Shown in pieces: positions 1 to 10,467 of a stretch of DNA of 64,000 bases; position 1 is the stretch's first letter, and each line of letters starts with the position of its first letter. This DNA comes from Bacteroidales bacterium (GTDB lineage Bacteria; Bacteroidota; Bacteroidia; Bacteroidales; VadinHA17). Under the pieces are notes generated by a model. That model worked only from the letters and a program-made list of their open reading frames with translations. It made no database searches and was not told the DNA's origin. The DNA lies in assembly GCA_025358455.1 (NCBI GenBank), contig JANYJP010000003.1, positions 1-64,000 on the forward strand, in the 5' to 3' direction. The translations under genes were made by a program, and so were the position numbers.

Positions 1-8
1 TTTATCAA

Positions 9-884
9 ATGAAGGTAACAGGTTTTACATTTATAAGGAACGCTATAAAATTTGATTATCCCATTGTTGAGGCAATAAAATCGATATTGCCGGTTTGCGA
101 CGATTTTGTAGTCGCGGTCGGCAAATCAGAAGAAAATACCCTGGATTTGATTAGGAGCATCGATAGGAATAAAATAAAGATTGTTGAAACTTTATGGGAC
201 GATTCTCCTGATATGAAAAGAGGGGGTATCGTTTTTGCCAAAGAAACTAATAAAGCATTTCAGGAAATACGGTCGGATACTGACTGGGCCTTTTACATTC
301 AGGGAGATGAGGTGATACATGAAAAGTATCTGGATACTATTGCCGGGGGAATGAAAAGATGGGAAGATGATGAAAGTGTGGATGGGCTGTTATTCAATTA
401 TTTACATTTCTATGGCTCATACGATTATGTTGGTCATTCACCGAGGTGGTATAATCACGAAATAAGAATAATAAAAAATAATAAGGCAATCTATTCCTAT
501 AGAGATGCCCAGGGGTTCAGGAAGGGGAATAACGAAAAACTGAATGTTAAGACGCTAGATGCTTATGTTTATCATTATGGATGGGTGAAAGAACCAGACG
601 TAATGATGAATAAGTTAAGAAACGCCCAGTCATATTATGATGGAATAAAATGGCTCAAAAAAGTAAGCACAAATCACACCTTTGATTATTCATCGATTGA
701 TTCGCTACAGCTGTTTAATGATTCTCATCCTTTGGTTATGAAGGACCACATAGAAAGAAAGAACTGGAATTTTGACTATGATATTTCGTTTAACAAATTA
801 TCCTTCAGATACAAAGGCAAGATTTTTCTTAAAAAATATCTTGGAATAAATTCGTTTTACGAAAACTATATAATAGTTAAATAA
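9..884 (+). CDS. Glycosyltransferase family 2-like protein
   Basis: ORF 291 aa; N-terminal FTFIRNAIKFDYPIVEAIKSILPVCDDFVVAVG..DNT-like nucleotide-sugar binding region and FYIQGDEVIHEKY (DxD-like) typical of GT2-type proteins. Confidence 0.7.
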   Translation: MKVTGFTFIRNAIKFDYPIVEAIKSILPVCDDFVVAVGKSEENTLDLIRSIDRNKIKIVETLWDDSPDMKRGGIVFAKETNKAFQEIRSDTDWAFYIQGDEVIHEKYLDTIAGGMKRWEDDESVDGLLFNYLHFYGSYDYVGHSPRWYNHEIRIIKNNKAIYSYRDAQGFRKGNNEKLNVKTLDAYVYHYGWVKEPDVMMNKLRNAQSYYDGIKWLKKVSTNHTFDYSSIDSLQLFNDSHPLVMKDHIERKNWNFDYDISFNKLSFRYKGKIFLKKYLGINSFYENYIIVK

Positions 885-962
885 ATACCTTCACCTCAAT
901 TAATAAAGAGGCAGTGTAGGTTCATGCCATTTAATGACCCCGCGATATGTCAAAGCTATTTA

Positions 963-2081
963 TTAAACTTTAATATAAATCCTGTTTTTATAGAGAAAAT
1001 AGCAAATGTACCAGAGCGAAGCCCAAACAGCCAGGCTGGTAATAATTCCTACTGTCAATGGCCCGCTCCATGAGAAAAATGCATTTGTGAACGGCATGAA
1101 AATTCTGCTTAAGAATCCACTTCCTCCTAATTCGAAAAACAGGTAAATGAATATAGAGTTCATTCCTACTATTTTAAACATATTCTGACCTGTTGCGAAT
1201 AACCTCTTAACGTCAATAAGCCAATAAAAGAGACAGAGAACCAGAATTGCCCAACCGCCGCTCGCGAAAACAAATGAGGAAGTAGCGATTTTCTTAATTA
1301 TCGGCGTAATATTCAGTAAATCAAGTGAAAACCCAATAATTAACCCCGATAAACCTGCAATAATCAATATCTTAATTTTCTTAGCTGCAGTTTTTTCGCT
1401 CATTAAAAGTTTCCCGCAAAGCACTCCCCATACAGTATGGGCTGTTGTTGCGACAGCATTCAATGATGCCCATTCACTTGCCTTGTCAACACCCTCAATT
1501 TTGTTATTAACCCACGCTCCCAGGTTTTCAAAGTTTATCCATGGGTGGGTAAAGTTTTCAACCGGGAAAAACCGGTAAGCAAGATCAATTAATAAAAGGA
1601 GAATAAGAGTAAAAATTAACTGAAATGAAAAGCTTTTATTCCGTATCAGAAAAGCTATGAGATATGTAACTGCAAGTTGTGCAAGTACATCCTGAAATCG
1701 CCAGACGATTATCCCCGGACCAACACAATATAAAGCCCAGCCCAAAAAAAGCAATAGAAACGATCTTTTAAACGCGTGAAGAGTAATTGCTTTTTCTGAG
1801 TCCCCTTTTTTTAACCTGTTAGCCACAGCAAAAGGAATGCTTACACCTACAATAAACATAAAAAAAGGTTGAATAAGATCCCAGAAATGTAATCCATGCC
1901 ACTCATGGTGGCTTAATTCCATAGCAAGAAATTGCATAAAACTACTATTGCATTGCCGGAACTGACCATAAAGATTTGTGCTTTCTCCGGCTAGAAGAAA
2001 CATGGTAAGGCCACGGAAAAAGTCAATTGAATTCACCCTGCCTGCTGCAGGAGTATTAGAAATTTGATCTTTTGTATCCAT
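963..2081 (-). CDS. Multi-pass membrane acyltransferase, heparan-alpha-glucosaminide N-acetyltransferase-like (DUF5009/YeiB-like)
   Basis: RVNSIDFFRGLTMFLLAGES N-terminus, HEWHGLHFWDLIQPFFMFIVGVSIPFA motif and multiple TM segments. Confidence 0.8.
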   Translation of the reverse strand: MDTKDQISNTPAAGRVNSIDFFRGLTMFLLAGESTNLYGQFRQCNSSFMQFLAMELSHHEWHGLHFWDLIQPFFMFIVGVSIPFAVANRLKKGDSEKAITLHAFKRSFLLLFLGWALYCVGPGIIVWRFQDVLAQLAVTYLIAFLIRNKSFSFQLIFTLILLLLIDLAYRFFPVENFTHPWINFENLGAWVNNKIEGVDKASEWASLNAVATTAHTVWGVLCGKLLMSEKTAAKKIKILIIAGLSGLIIGFSLDLLNITPIIKKIATSSFVFASGGWAILVLCLFYWLIDVKRLFATGQNMFKIVGMNSIFIYLFFELGGSGFLSRIFMPFTNAFFSWSGPLTVGIITSLAVWASLWYICYFLYKNRIYIKV

Positions 2082-2358
2082 ATTTAATAATTATAGAAAA
2101 CCTCAGGAAACATTTTTACGCTTTTGTGGTTTGAAATAAATTTAGTTCAGTTTTTTCATAAATCCAAATTCCGGGGTGGAAGAGGGCTTTGCCTATACTT
2201 ACAATCAACCATTGACAATGCGATTTCCTATTCATTTGATACGTTTTGATGTTAAATGATGTTAATTGTTTAATAAAGAATACTTAGTGAGGTAAATTTT
2301 AATAATTTCATACCGGATTTCTCTGTGGAATATTATTGCACTAATTTGAGTATAAAAG

Positions 2359-3696
2359 ATGAAAAGAATATTTATTATTTCTGGTGTTGTATTTGCAATA
2401 ATCGCTTTGATCGTCTTTAACAATCTTATTTCAAAAAAAGGGGATCTTAATGCTTATGTTAAAGTTAAACAAGGTGCATTTGAAATAACTGTTACTAACT
2501 CAGGCGAATTAATTGCAGAAAGATCACTTGACATAAAGGGTCCGGAAATGGGACAAAACAATCAGGGAGGTCGTGGTGGTGATCATGGAGGTATGCGGTT
2601 TATGGAACTTAAAATACAGGATATTGTGCCTGAAGGAACCCTGGTAAATAAAGGCGATTATATAGCTCAGCTTGACAGGTCATCTTATTCGAATACATTA
2701 AAAGATGAGACTGAAACACTGAAGACCTACCAGAACAACGTTGATATGAAAGTACTTGACACAACTGTGGTGCTCACTGACCTGAGAGATGATATTAAAA
2801 ATCAAAAATATTTAGTTGAAGAGGCCACTCTTACGCTTGCACAATCAAAATTTGAACCTCCTGCAACAATACGTCAGGCTGAAATTACACTTGATAAACA
2901 AAAAAGAACCTTACAACAGAAAATCAAGAGTTATCAACTGAGTGTGGCTAAAACCCTTTCTGAAATAAACCACGAGAAACGGCATCTAACCCGGCAAACA
3001 GCCCTGGTAAGTGATCTCCAGGAATTTTTAGTAAAATTTACTATAACTGCACCCTCGGAAGGAATGGTAATTTATAAAAAAGACAGAAACGGATTAAAAC
3101 GGAAAGCTGGTTCAAATTTAAATCCATGGGATCTGGTGATTGCAACTCTTCCTGATCTTACTTCAATGATTTCGAAAGTCTATGTTAATGAAATAGAAGT
3201 TAGTAAGGTACAGGCAGGTCAAAAAGCTAATATAAATGTTGATGCTTTTCCTAAAAAAGCATTTATCGGTACAATCATGACTGTGGCTAATATTGGAGAA
3301 GTGTTACCAAATTCCGATGCGAAAATGTTTGAGGTACAAATAAAAGTAGAAGGTTCTGATCCGGCCTTAAGACCCTCTATGACAACAGGTAATAAGATAA
3401 ATATTAAAACATTTGTCAACGTTGTCTTCATTCCTACAGAATGTGTTCAGGCTGGTTCCGATAGTATACCTTTTGTTTATGTAAAAAATAAAACCAAGCA
3501 TATTGTTGTATTGGGCGAATCGAATGAAAAAAACGTGGTCGTTGAGCAGGGACTTGAACCAGGTGCCTCAATATATGTCATTCCACCTGAAGATCCTGAG
3601 AATTTTAAACTTACTGGTGAGAACCTTATTCAAATTATAAAAGAGCGCATCAAAGCGAAAAAAACTGAAAATGAAAGATTCAGGAAGGAAGTTTAG
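2359..3696 (+). CDS. HlyD-family periplasmic adaptor (efflux membrane fusion protein)
   Basis: Single N-terminal TM, coiled-coil hairpin region, FTITAPSEGMVIYKK lipoyl-like half and VNEIEVSKVQAGQKANINVDAFPKKAFIGTI beta-barrel motif. Confidence 0.85.
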   Translation: MKRIFIISGVVFAIIALIVFNNLISKKGDLNAYVKVKQGAFEITVTNSGELIAERSLDIKGPEMGQNNQGGRGGDHGGMRFMELKIQDIVPEGTLVNKGDYIAQLDRSSYSNTLKDETETLKTYQNNVDMKVLDTTVVLTDLRDDIKNQKYLVEEATLTLAQSKFEPPATIRQAEITLDKQKRTLQQKIKSYQLSVAKTLSEINHEKRHLTRQTALVSDLQEFLVKFTITAPSEGMVIYKKDRNGLKRKAGSNLNPWDLVIATLPDLTSMISKVYVNEIEVSKVQAGQKANINVDAFPKKAFIGTIMTVANIGEVLPNSDAKMFEVQIKVEGSDPALRPSMTTGNKINIKTFVNVVFIPTECVQAGSDSIPFVYVKNKTKHIVVLGESNEKNVVVEQGLEPGASIYVIPPEDPENFKLTGENLIQIIKERIKAKKTENERFRKEV

Positions 3697-3700
3697 CGTG

Positions 3701-4381
3701 CTAAACCAGGTTCTCCCTGAACTGTTTCAGATATCCTGAAACAATCAGGAATTGTGCGATAACATAGGTCGACATAATTACTATGCTGGAGTATTCAAAT
3801 GTGTGGCTGAATTTATTTACAGCAATGGCAGAGTCGGATATAACAAATAAAATTGCTCCGGTTAAAACAAGGTAAAAACTCACACTGTTAACCTTTTCAA
3901 TTCTATTTATTGCTCCAGCAAGCATAATCAATATAACAAATGCATAAAGTATTACAGGGATTCTCATGTTATTCAGATCATTATACAGATATGATATTAA
4001 TAGTGTACCATAAAGTATTACCGGTATTAAAAGGTATATACGTTTATTGAATACTGCATTTTTGCCTGGTGTTCCGATAAAAACTGTGAAATACATTATA
4101 TGTGCAAGTAAGAAACCCGCGAGCCCGAAGATGAACATGTTATCATTTCTTTTTGTGAACTCAAGGATTACATCACCCGCCCAGGAAAATATCAATCCCC
4201 CGGCCATTAGCAATCGGATACGATCCTTGTACGGTCTTATATTTATCACAAAAATAATTATTAATACCGGTATTATTAATGCTTTTAATACCAGCTCCAC
4301 CAGGAAAGACGATTGACCTTCGCATACAATAAACAGTAATGAAGAAAGGAAATAGATCAGAGATAAAATTTTTGTTTTCAT
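3701..4381 (-). CDS. Lysoplasmalogenase-like YhhN family membrane protein
   Basis: 226 aa, eight hydrophobic segments, GGLIFSWAGDVILEF and GAILFVISDSAIAVNKF motifs of the YhhN/TMEM86 family. Confidence 0.8.
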   Translation of the reverse strand: MKTKILSLIYFLSSLLFIVCEGQSSFLVELVLKALIIPVLIIIFVINIRPYKDRIRLLMAGGLIFSWAGDVILEFTKRNDNMFIFGLAGFLLAHIMYFTVFIGTPGKNAVFNKRIYLLIPVILYGTLLISYLYNDLNNMRIPVILYAFVILIMLAGAINRIEKVNSVSFYLVLTGAILFVISDSAIAVNKFSHTFEYSSIVIMSTYVIAQFLIVSGYLKQFRENLV

Positions 4382-4498
4382 AACAGCATAATTGCTATTT
4401 CTTCAACAGAAAAAGACTCTTTATGATTTAAACAATCATTAAAAGTAGTATATTTCCTTTCCTAAAATGAAAATTCTTTAACAATAAAAAAGCATGAT

Positions 4499-5971
4499 AT
4501 GAAGAAACTCACTTTTTATTTAATTTATCTATTATTGCTTTGCTCGTGCACGCAAAAAAGGTTCACGTCAGGTATTACATCAATCAGTTCATCTGATTTT
4601 AATGTAAAAGGAAGAGTGGTTTCGGTTTATACCACAGCCGACAGTACTGATTTCAGACTGTCGCTGACTGATACAGTCAGATTTAAAGAACTGCTTCAAC
4701 CTAAGGAAACACAGATATGTGTTTTTACTGATCCTGATAAAAAGTTCCAAACCTTTCTTGGCATTGGAGGGGCTTTAACAGATGCATCAGCAGAAACCTT
4801 TGCTAAAATGCCCGAACAGAAACAGCGTGAGCTTATGCAGGCGTATTATAGCAAAGAGAAAGGAATTGCTTATTCACTGGCCAGGACCAATATTAATAGT
4901 TGTGATTTTTCGAGTGGAAGCTATACCTATGTAACCGAAGGAGACAAAGAGTTGACATCATTCAATATTAAGCATGATCTGGAGTTTCGTATTCCATTTA
5001 TTAAACAGGCTATAACAGCAGCTGGTGGGAAGCTTACATTATATGCAAGTCCCTGGAGCCCTCCAGCTTTCATGAAAGATACAAAAGACATGCTCCATGG
5101 TGGGAAACTGAATCCTGAATATTTCCAACCATGGGCTTACTATTATACTAAGTTTATCAAAGCTTATGAAAAAGAGGGAATCCCTGTTTGGGGAATAACA
5201 ATTCAGAATGAACCCATGGCGACTCAAACATGGGAATCATGTATCTATACTGCTGATGAAGAGCGGGATTTTCTGAAGAACTATCTGGGGCCCACTATGG
5301 AAAAAGCAGGAATGGGTGATAAGAAAATAATTGTATGGGACCACAACCGTGACCTGATGTACCAGAGGGCTAAAGCAATTTTCGATGATCCGGAAGCTTC
5401 AAAATATGCATGGGGAATGGGATTTCACTGGTATGAGGATTGGACGGGAGGTACCCAGATGTATGATAATGTTGGCCTGGTACATGCTACATGGCCTGAC
5501 AAAAACCTGATGTTCACCGAAGGTTGTGCTGAAAGCTTTAATCCGGCCAGGTACAATCACTGGGGACTTGGAGAGGAATACGGACGTTCGATGATCAATG
5601 ATTTTAATAATGGTACAGTTGGCTGGACTGACTGGAATGTATTACTGGATGAGACGGGCGGACCAAATCATGTCGGTAATTTTTGTTTTGCACCTGTTCA
5701 TTTTAATACAAAAACAGGAGATATCATTTATACTAACTCATATTATTACATCGGACATTTCTCAAAGTTTATCCATCCGGGTGCAAAAAGAATAATCAGC
5801 TCACCAAGTAGAAGCCAGTTGCTAACAACCGCCTTCATTAACGAAGATGGAACCGTAGCAGTAATTGTAATGAACCAGGGAGATAGAAAATTTACTTACA
5901 ATCTGTGTATTGGTAAAAATGCGGCAGAGGTTACAATTCTGCCGCATTCAATCCAGACCTTAGTTTTTTAA
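4499..5971 (+). CDS. Glycoside hydrolase family 30 (glucosylceramidase-like), lipoprotein signal
   Basis: Lipobox LLLCSC, FLGIGGALTDASAET, ASPWSPPAFMKDT, WGITIQNEPM (acid/base), FTEGC (nucleophile). Confidence 0.93.
   Translation: MKKLTFYLIYLLLLCSCTQKRFTSGITSISSSDFNVKGRVVSVYTTADSTDFRLSLTDTVRFKELLQPKETQICVFTDPDKKFQTFLGIGGALTDASAETFAKMPEQKQRELMQAYYSKEKGIAYSLARTNINSCDFSSGSYTYVTEGDKELTSFNIKHDLEFRIPFIKQAITAAGGKLTLYASPWSPPAFMKDTKDMLHGGKLNPEYFQPWAYYYTKFIKAYEKEGIPVWGITIQNEPMATQTWESCIYTADEERDFLKNYLGPTMEKAGMGDKKIIVWDHNRDLMYQRAKAIFDDPEASKYAWGMGFHWYEDWTGGTQMYDNVGLVHATWPDKNLMFTEGCAESFNPARYNHWGLGEEYGRSMINDFNNGTVGWTDWNVLLDETGGPNHVGNFCFAPVHFNTKTGDIIYTNSYYYIGHFSKFIHPGAKRIISSPSRSQLLTTAFINEDGTVAVIVMNQGDRKFTYNLCIGKNAAEVTILPHSIQTLVF
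5918..5948 (-). terminator. Rho-independent-type terminator for the prolyl oligopeptidase gene, embedded in the GH30 coding sequence
   Basis: Perfect 11-bp stem AATGCGGCAGA/TCTGCCGCATT with a 9-nt loop; on the minus strand the stem is followed immediately by a T tract (..GCATTTTTACC). Confidence 0.7.
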
Positions 5972-8074
5972 GTTCTTTATACCCATATTATATAAGGTAA
6001 ACCCGAAAATATCAGCATATTGTTCAATGCTCTTGCTTACGGGAGTTCCTGCACCGTGTCCTGCTTTTGTTTCAATCCTGATCAAAACCGGATTGTTTCC
6101 GGCCTGTTTATCCTGAAGCTGTGCAGCAAATTTGAAGGAATGAGCAGGCACGACCCTGTCATCGTGATCACCTGTTGTAACAAGTGTTGCAGGATATTTG
6201 ACTCCTTCTTTTACATTCTGAACTGGAGAATATTTATAAATGTATTCAAACATCTCCTTGCTGTCTTCTGCAGTTCCGTAGTCATATGCCCAACCAGCAC
6301 CGGCTGTGAAAGTATGGTATCTGAGCATATCCATCACACCCACTGCCGGAAGTGCAACTTTCATAAGATCAGGGCGCTGAGTCATCACAGCTCCTACCAG
6401 CAAACCCCCGTTTGATCCTCCTCTGATTGCCAGGAATTCAGATGAAGTATATTTCATGGCAATAAGATATTCGCCGGCAGCAATGAAATCGTCAAATACA
6501 TTCTGTTTATTCAGCTTTGTTCCTGCAAGATGCCATTTTACGCCATATTCACCACCACCTCTGATATTAGGTACTGCATAAATACCGCCCATCTGTAGCC
6601 ATAACGCGGTGGGTATGCTGAATCCCGGTGTTGAACTGATACTAAATCCTCCATAGCCATAAAGGATAGTCGGATTTTTGCCATTAAGAACTGTGCCTTT
6701 TCTGAAAGTAATGATCATAGGTATTTTTGTTCCATCCTTGGAATTGTAGAATACCTGAACAGACTCATACTCGTCGCCGTTAAAAGAAACAACGGGCTTC
6801 TTGTATACATCAGAATTTCCGGTTTGAGGATCGAGCTTGTAAATTGTTGAAGGTGTGATGTAGTTTGTAAAGGAGAAATAGACTTCTTTATTATCCTTTT
6901 TTGCTCCGAAACCAGAAGCAGTTCCCACACCCGGAAGAGAAATTTCCCGGACAAGAGCCCCCTTTTTGTCGAACTGTCTGACTTTGGAAATTGCATCGAT
7001 CATATAGTTCGCAAAGAAATAACCTGACCCGGTTGCGGGTTCCAGTACGTTTTCTGTTTCAGGAATAAAATCAGTCCAGTTTTCAACACCCGGTTTTTCT
7101 GCATCGACCGTAACAATTTTCCTGTTTGGGGCATGAAGGTTTGTGACAATAAAGAGTTTTGAACCTTCATTGTCTATAATGTAATTATCATTATCAAAAT
7201 TTTCAACAACAGGAATGAACTTACTTCCTGGTTTTGTCAGATCCTTAATATATAATTCATTACCAGTTGTTGATACCGATGCAGTTACTACCAGATACCT
7301 GTTATCTTCTGTTACTGCCCCGCCTACATATCGCCTCACAATATCTGAACCAAATACTACTTTGTCTTCAGCCTGCTTTGTACCAAGCTTATGAAAATAA
7401 AGTTTGTGGTGATCAGTTTTTGCTGAAAGCTGACTGCCTTTTGGCTTGTCATAGCTTGAGTAATAGAATCCATCATTTCCCTGCCATGAAAGGCCACTGA
7501 ATTTAATATCTATTAAGGTGTCACCAACGATCTCCTTCTTAAAAGCATCCATTACAATTACCTTACGCCAGTCAGATCCGCCTTCAGATACAGAATAGGC
7601 CACTTTGCTGCCGTCTTTTGAAAATTCCATTTCGCCAAGTGAAGTAGTTCCATCAGCTGAAAAGGTATTCGGGTCGAGAAATAATTCAGGTTCTCCGTTA
7701 TCTTTCTGGCGGTAAACAACAAACTGGTTTTGCAGGCCATTGTTTTTGGAATAGTAGGTATAGCCACCCTCAATAAATGGCGGTGTATACTTCTCATAAT
7801 TCCACATTTTTTCAAGTTGTGATTTTATCTCTTCCCGGTAGGGGATATTTGCCAGATATCCAAATGTGACCAGGTTCTGTTCTTTTACCCAGGCAGCAGT
7901 CTCCGGTGATTTATCATCCTCAAGCCAGCGGTAAGGATCCGGAACCTTTGTTCCAAAATAATTATCAGTTACATCCCCCTTTTTTGTTACGGGGTATTCA
8001 ATTTTCTTTTTCACAGGTCCGTTACACGATATCAGAATTGCCATTACAATTGTTGTCAGGATTAGGTTTTTCAT
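5960..8074 (-). CDS. Prolyl oligopeptidase family serine peptidase (S9A)
   Basis: YPVTKKGDVTDNYFGTKVPDPYRWLEDD N-terminus, RGGSNGGLLVGA nucleophile elbow, DDRVVPAHSFK and GHGAG catalytic motifs. Confidence 0.95.
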   Translation of the reverse strand: MKNLILTTIVMAILISCNGPVKKKIEYPVTKKGDVTDNYFGTKVPDPYRWLEDDKSPETAAWVKEQNLVTFGYLANIPYREEIKSQLEKMWNYEKYTPPFIEGGYTYYSKNNGLQNQFVVYRQKDNGEPELFLDPNTFSADGTTSLGEMEFSKDGSKVAYSVSEGGSDWRKVIVMDAFKKEIVGDTLIDIKFSGLSWQGNDGFYYSSYDKPKGSQLSAKTDHHKLYFHKLGTKQAEDKVVFGSDIVRRYVGGAVTEDNRYLVVTASVSTTGNELYIKDLTKPGSKFIPVVENFDNDNYIIDNEGSKLFIVTNLHAPNRKIVTVDAEKPGVENWTDFIPETENVLEPATGSGYFFANYMIDAISKVRQFDKKGALVREISLPGVGTASGFGAKKDNKEVYFSFTNYITPSTIYKLDPQTGNSDVYKKPVVSFNGDEYESVQVFYNSKDGTKIPMIITFRKGTVLNGKNPTILYGYGGFSISSTPGFSIPTALWLQMGGIYAVPNIRGGGEYGVKWHLAGTKLNKQNVFDDFIAAGEYLIAMKYTSSEFLAIRGGSNGGLLVGAVMTQRPDLMKVALPAVGVMDMLRYHTFTAGAGWAYDYGTAEDSKEMFEYIYKYSPVQNVKEGVKYPATLVTTGDHDDRVVPAHSFKFAAQLQDKQAGNNPVLIRIETKAGHGAGTPVSKSIEQYADIFGFTLYNMGIKNLKN

Positions 8075-8525
8075 AAGATTTCATTATAGGTTCATAATTT
8101 GCAGTTTGACTTGATAATAGACTTTCAATATCAAAAGTAATTAATTGGCGGATTTTAACAAAAAAGATTTTGTCAGTTAAATATTCCTGTTAACAACTAA
8201 CCTTAAACGCCTGATTTTTGTCCGGGAATTGCAAGTAAAAATGCTCCTCCGAATTATGTTTTAATTATTAGGTTTGCACCTCAAATTCTTAAAAAAATCG
8301 GGTGGTTATTCAGGTTTCTGGGCTTATGGAGGTGCACTATCAATAAGGTATATATTCTAAAACATATACGTAAAACAAGGGGTGCCAACAGCATTTCCTG
8401 TTTTTCTTATAACTTTTCATAAATATCTGATTTGTAATTCATGGAATTTATTATATTTATATCAACTTTTTGAATTTATTTTGAACCCCTTTAATATTCA
8501 GATCTGCAAAATCTGTTTAACTTAA

Positions 8526-9239
8526 ATGAAAAAAATTAAGAAAGTCATATTAATTGTTTCATTATTATTGAGTCATTCCTTATTATATTCAATACCTGCC
8601 GACCCTTCTTCAATTCTTGATAATATATACAATTATAATTTTCGTCAGGCTGCAGACGGGTTGAAAAGTCTGGATATTAAGGACCCTGTTATGGGAGAAA
8701 CTCTGAGTCTTGAGATTGAATGGTGGAAGGCAATGGACAGAGAGGATAATAATCGTTTTTCCGAATTTCTTAAAACTTTACAGCAATTTGAAACCGGGGG
8801 TAAAAATGAACTTGCTGAGCTAATTTCTTCAACATACCGGCTGAGATACTATGCATGCAACAAAAAGAGTTATCTGATTCCTTTTCTATTTATAAAAATT
8901 CAGAAACAAATCAAGACAATTGACCCTGAAAAGCTTAAACACCTGAATGATGGAAAACTTGAGCTTTTTATCATGTACAAATCATTTTTAACTCTTATCA
9001 GGGATAGTTATTTTATTGACGGATTCTTTACAGCTTCTGACAGGAAAAGGGAACTAATTGGAAATATTGAAGGGATTATCAGGAATAGCATATCACCAAA
9101 CAGGACTCTGGGCCGGTATTTTTTAATGAAATATTATATGGATGTTGAAAAAGATAAGTCCAAAGCATTTGTATACTTAAGCGAATTGCATGAACAATAT
9201 CCTCAAAATAAAATTTTTACCCAATTATTAACTAATTAA
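8526..9239 (+). CDS. Hypothetical secreted protein, possibly helical/TPR-like, first gene of the TM2/YidD cluster
   Basis: 237-aa ORF with signal peptide MKKIKKVILIVSLLLSHSLLYS and helical repeats; close spacing to the next ORF. Confidence 0.55.
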   Translation: MKKIKKVILIVSLLLSHSLLYSIPADPSSILDNIYNYNFRQAADGLKSLDIKDPVMGETLSLEIEWWKAMDREDNNRFSEFLKTLQQFETGGKNELAELISSTYRLRYYACNKKSYLIPFLFIKIQKQIKTIDPEKLKHLNDGKLELFIMYKSFLTLIRDSYFIDGFFTASDRKRELIGNIEGIIRNSISPNRTLGRYFLMKYYMDVEKDKSKAFVYLSELHEQYPQNKIFTQLLTN

Positions 9240-9245
9240 TACATT

Positions 9246-9659
9246 ATGAAAAAGGTTTTATTCTTATCATTAGTCCTGGTTTTAACTGGCTTATGCAGTT
9301 ATAACGCAAATGCATCTAATTACACAGCAAATGACAAACTGATTGATCAGATGTTTGTTGTTGCTCCGGAGGTAGTAAACCATACTTTTTCTGATCTGTC
9401 TTTAGTGGCTAATTCACCTGCACCGCTTGCAGCATCAAATAAAGATGCTGTTATTGCTATTGTACTCGATTTCTTTTTAGGTGAATTAGGGGTACATAGA
9501 TTTTATCTTGGGACGGAAGTTTTAACCGGGATAGGATATATCCTGACTTGCGGCGGTATTTTCGGAATAGTCCCACTGGTCGATTTCGTGGTATTGATTA
9601 TTAACAATAAGGACATATCCAAATACGTCAACAATCCGAGATTCTTTATGTGGAACTGA
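9246..9659 (+). CDS. TM2 domain-containing protein with signal peptide
   Basis: DFFLGELGVHRFYLGTEVLTGIGYILTCGGIFGIVPLVDFVVLI matches the TM2 domain pattern. Confidence 0.85.
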   Translation: MKKVLFLSLVLVLTGLCSYNANASNYTANDKLIDQMFVVAPEVVNHTFSDLSLVANSPAPLAASNKDAVIAIVLDFFLGELGVHRFYLGTEVLTGIGYILTCGGIFGIVPLVDFVVLIINNKDISKYVNNPRFFMWN

Positions 9660-9759
9660 CCGGATCAGGACAATTAATTTGTTATTTTTATAAGAATTAA
9701 GTATCGGAAGCAATCTCTGATACTTAATTCTTATTTTGTCTGGTTACATATTGCATTAA

Positions 9760-10467
9760 ATGAATAAAATACAAACACTAGCAGCTGTTTTAGTGCTTTC
9801 ACTTTCACAGGTCAGTATACTTGCGCAGAGTAAGGACCGGGTAAGTGTTACTCAGGAAACCCGGATACTCAGCAGTGGCTCGAAAAGTATTTTTAAATGT
9901 GATATTTATTATAACAAGGAGAAGGATGTCGTAATAACTCATCACTATTATCCAGCTGAGTTTGTTAAAATGTCAAACCGACTTGGTGAATTGAAAATTT
10001 ATTTTCCAGGTAACAATACTGTAACACTTCAGCAAAACGAGGCCTTATCAACTACAAACGAGCTATTATATTATTTTGTTAATAATAAAATGGCTGACCT
10101 TGGTCTTTCAAAAGAGGGATTTAAACTTATTAATACAACCCGTGAAGAAGGAATGATGATCACAATTTGGCAGGCCCCTTCATCATTAACGGTTATTGCA
10201 CAAATAAAAATTGTTTTTAAAGATATGGTCCCGATTTATGCGGAATATCTGGGCCTGGATGGTGGAATAAAGAAAAAAATTTATTACGGCAATTATTCTG
10301 ATTTTAAAATCTTTAGCCTACCCCTGCGCATTACTGAAATAAACTTTGTGAGTAAAACAGATTCAATAATCAGGCTTTCGGTTTTTTCAAATGTCCGCAC
10401 TTCTGGTTTTCCTGATAACAATTATTTTGATTTTAAAATTCCGGATGATGCTAAAATCACTAAGTAG
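9760..10467 (+). CDS. Hypothetical secreted protein (outer-membrane lipoprotein carrier-like fold possible)
   Basis: 235-aa ORF with signal peptide (ALVLSLSQVSILAQS); beta-rich sequence. Confidence 0.5.
   Translation: MNKIQTLAAVLVLSLSQVSILAQSKDRVSVTQETRILSSGSKSIFKCDIYYNKEKDVVITHHYYPAEFVKMSNRLGELKIYFPGNNTVTLQQNEALSTTNELLYYFVNNKMADLGLSKEGFKLINTTREEGMMITIWQAPSSLTVIAQIKIVFKDMVPIYAEYLGLDGGIKKKIYYGNYSDFKIFSLPLRITEINFVSKTDSIIRLSVFSNVRTSGFPDNNYFDFKIPDDAKITK

Noticed and set aside
6020-6415. 131-aa plus-strand ORF antisense to prolyl oligopeptidase
   Set aside because: Fully inside a well-supported S9A gene on the other strand; low-complexity Cys/His-rich translation typical of shadow ORFs. The same reasoning applies to the other antisense track ORFs (for example 22147-22632, 29262-29708, 35597-35962, 42990-43319, 49341-49802).
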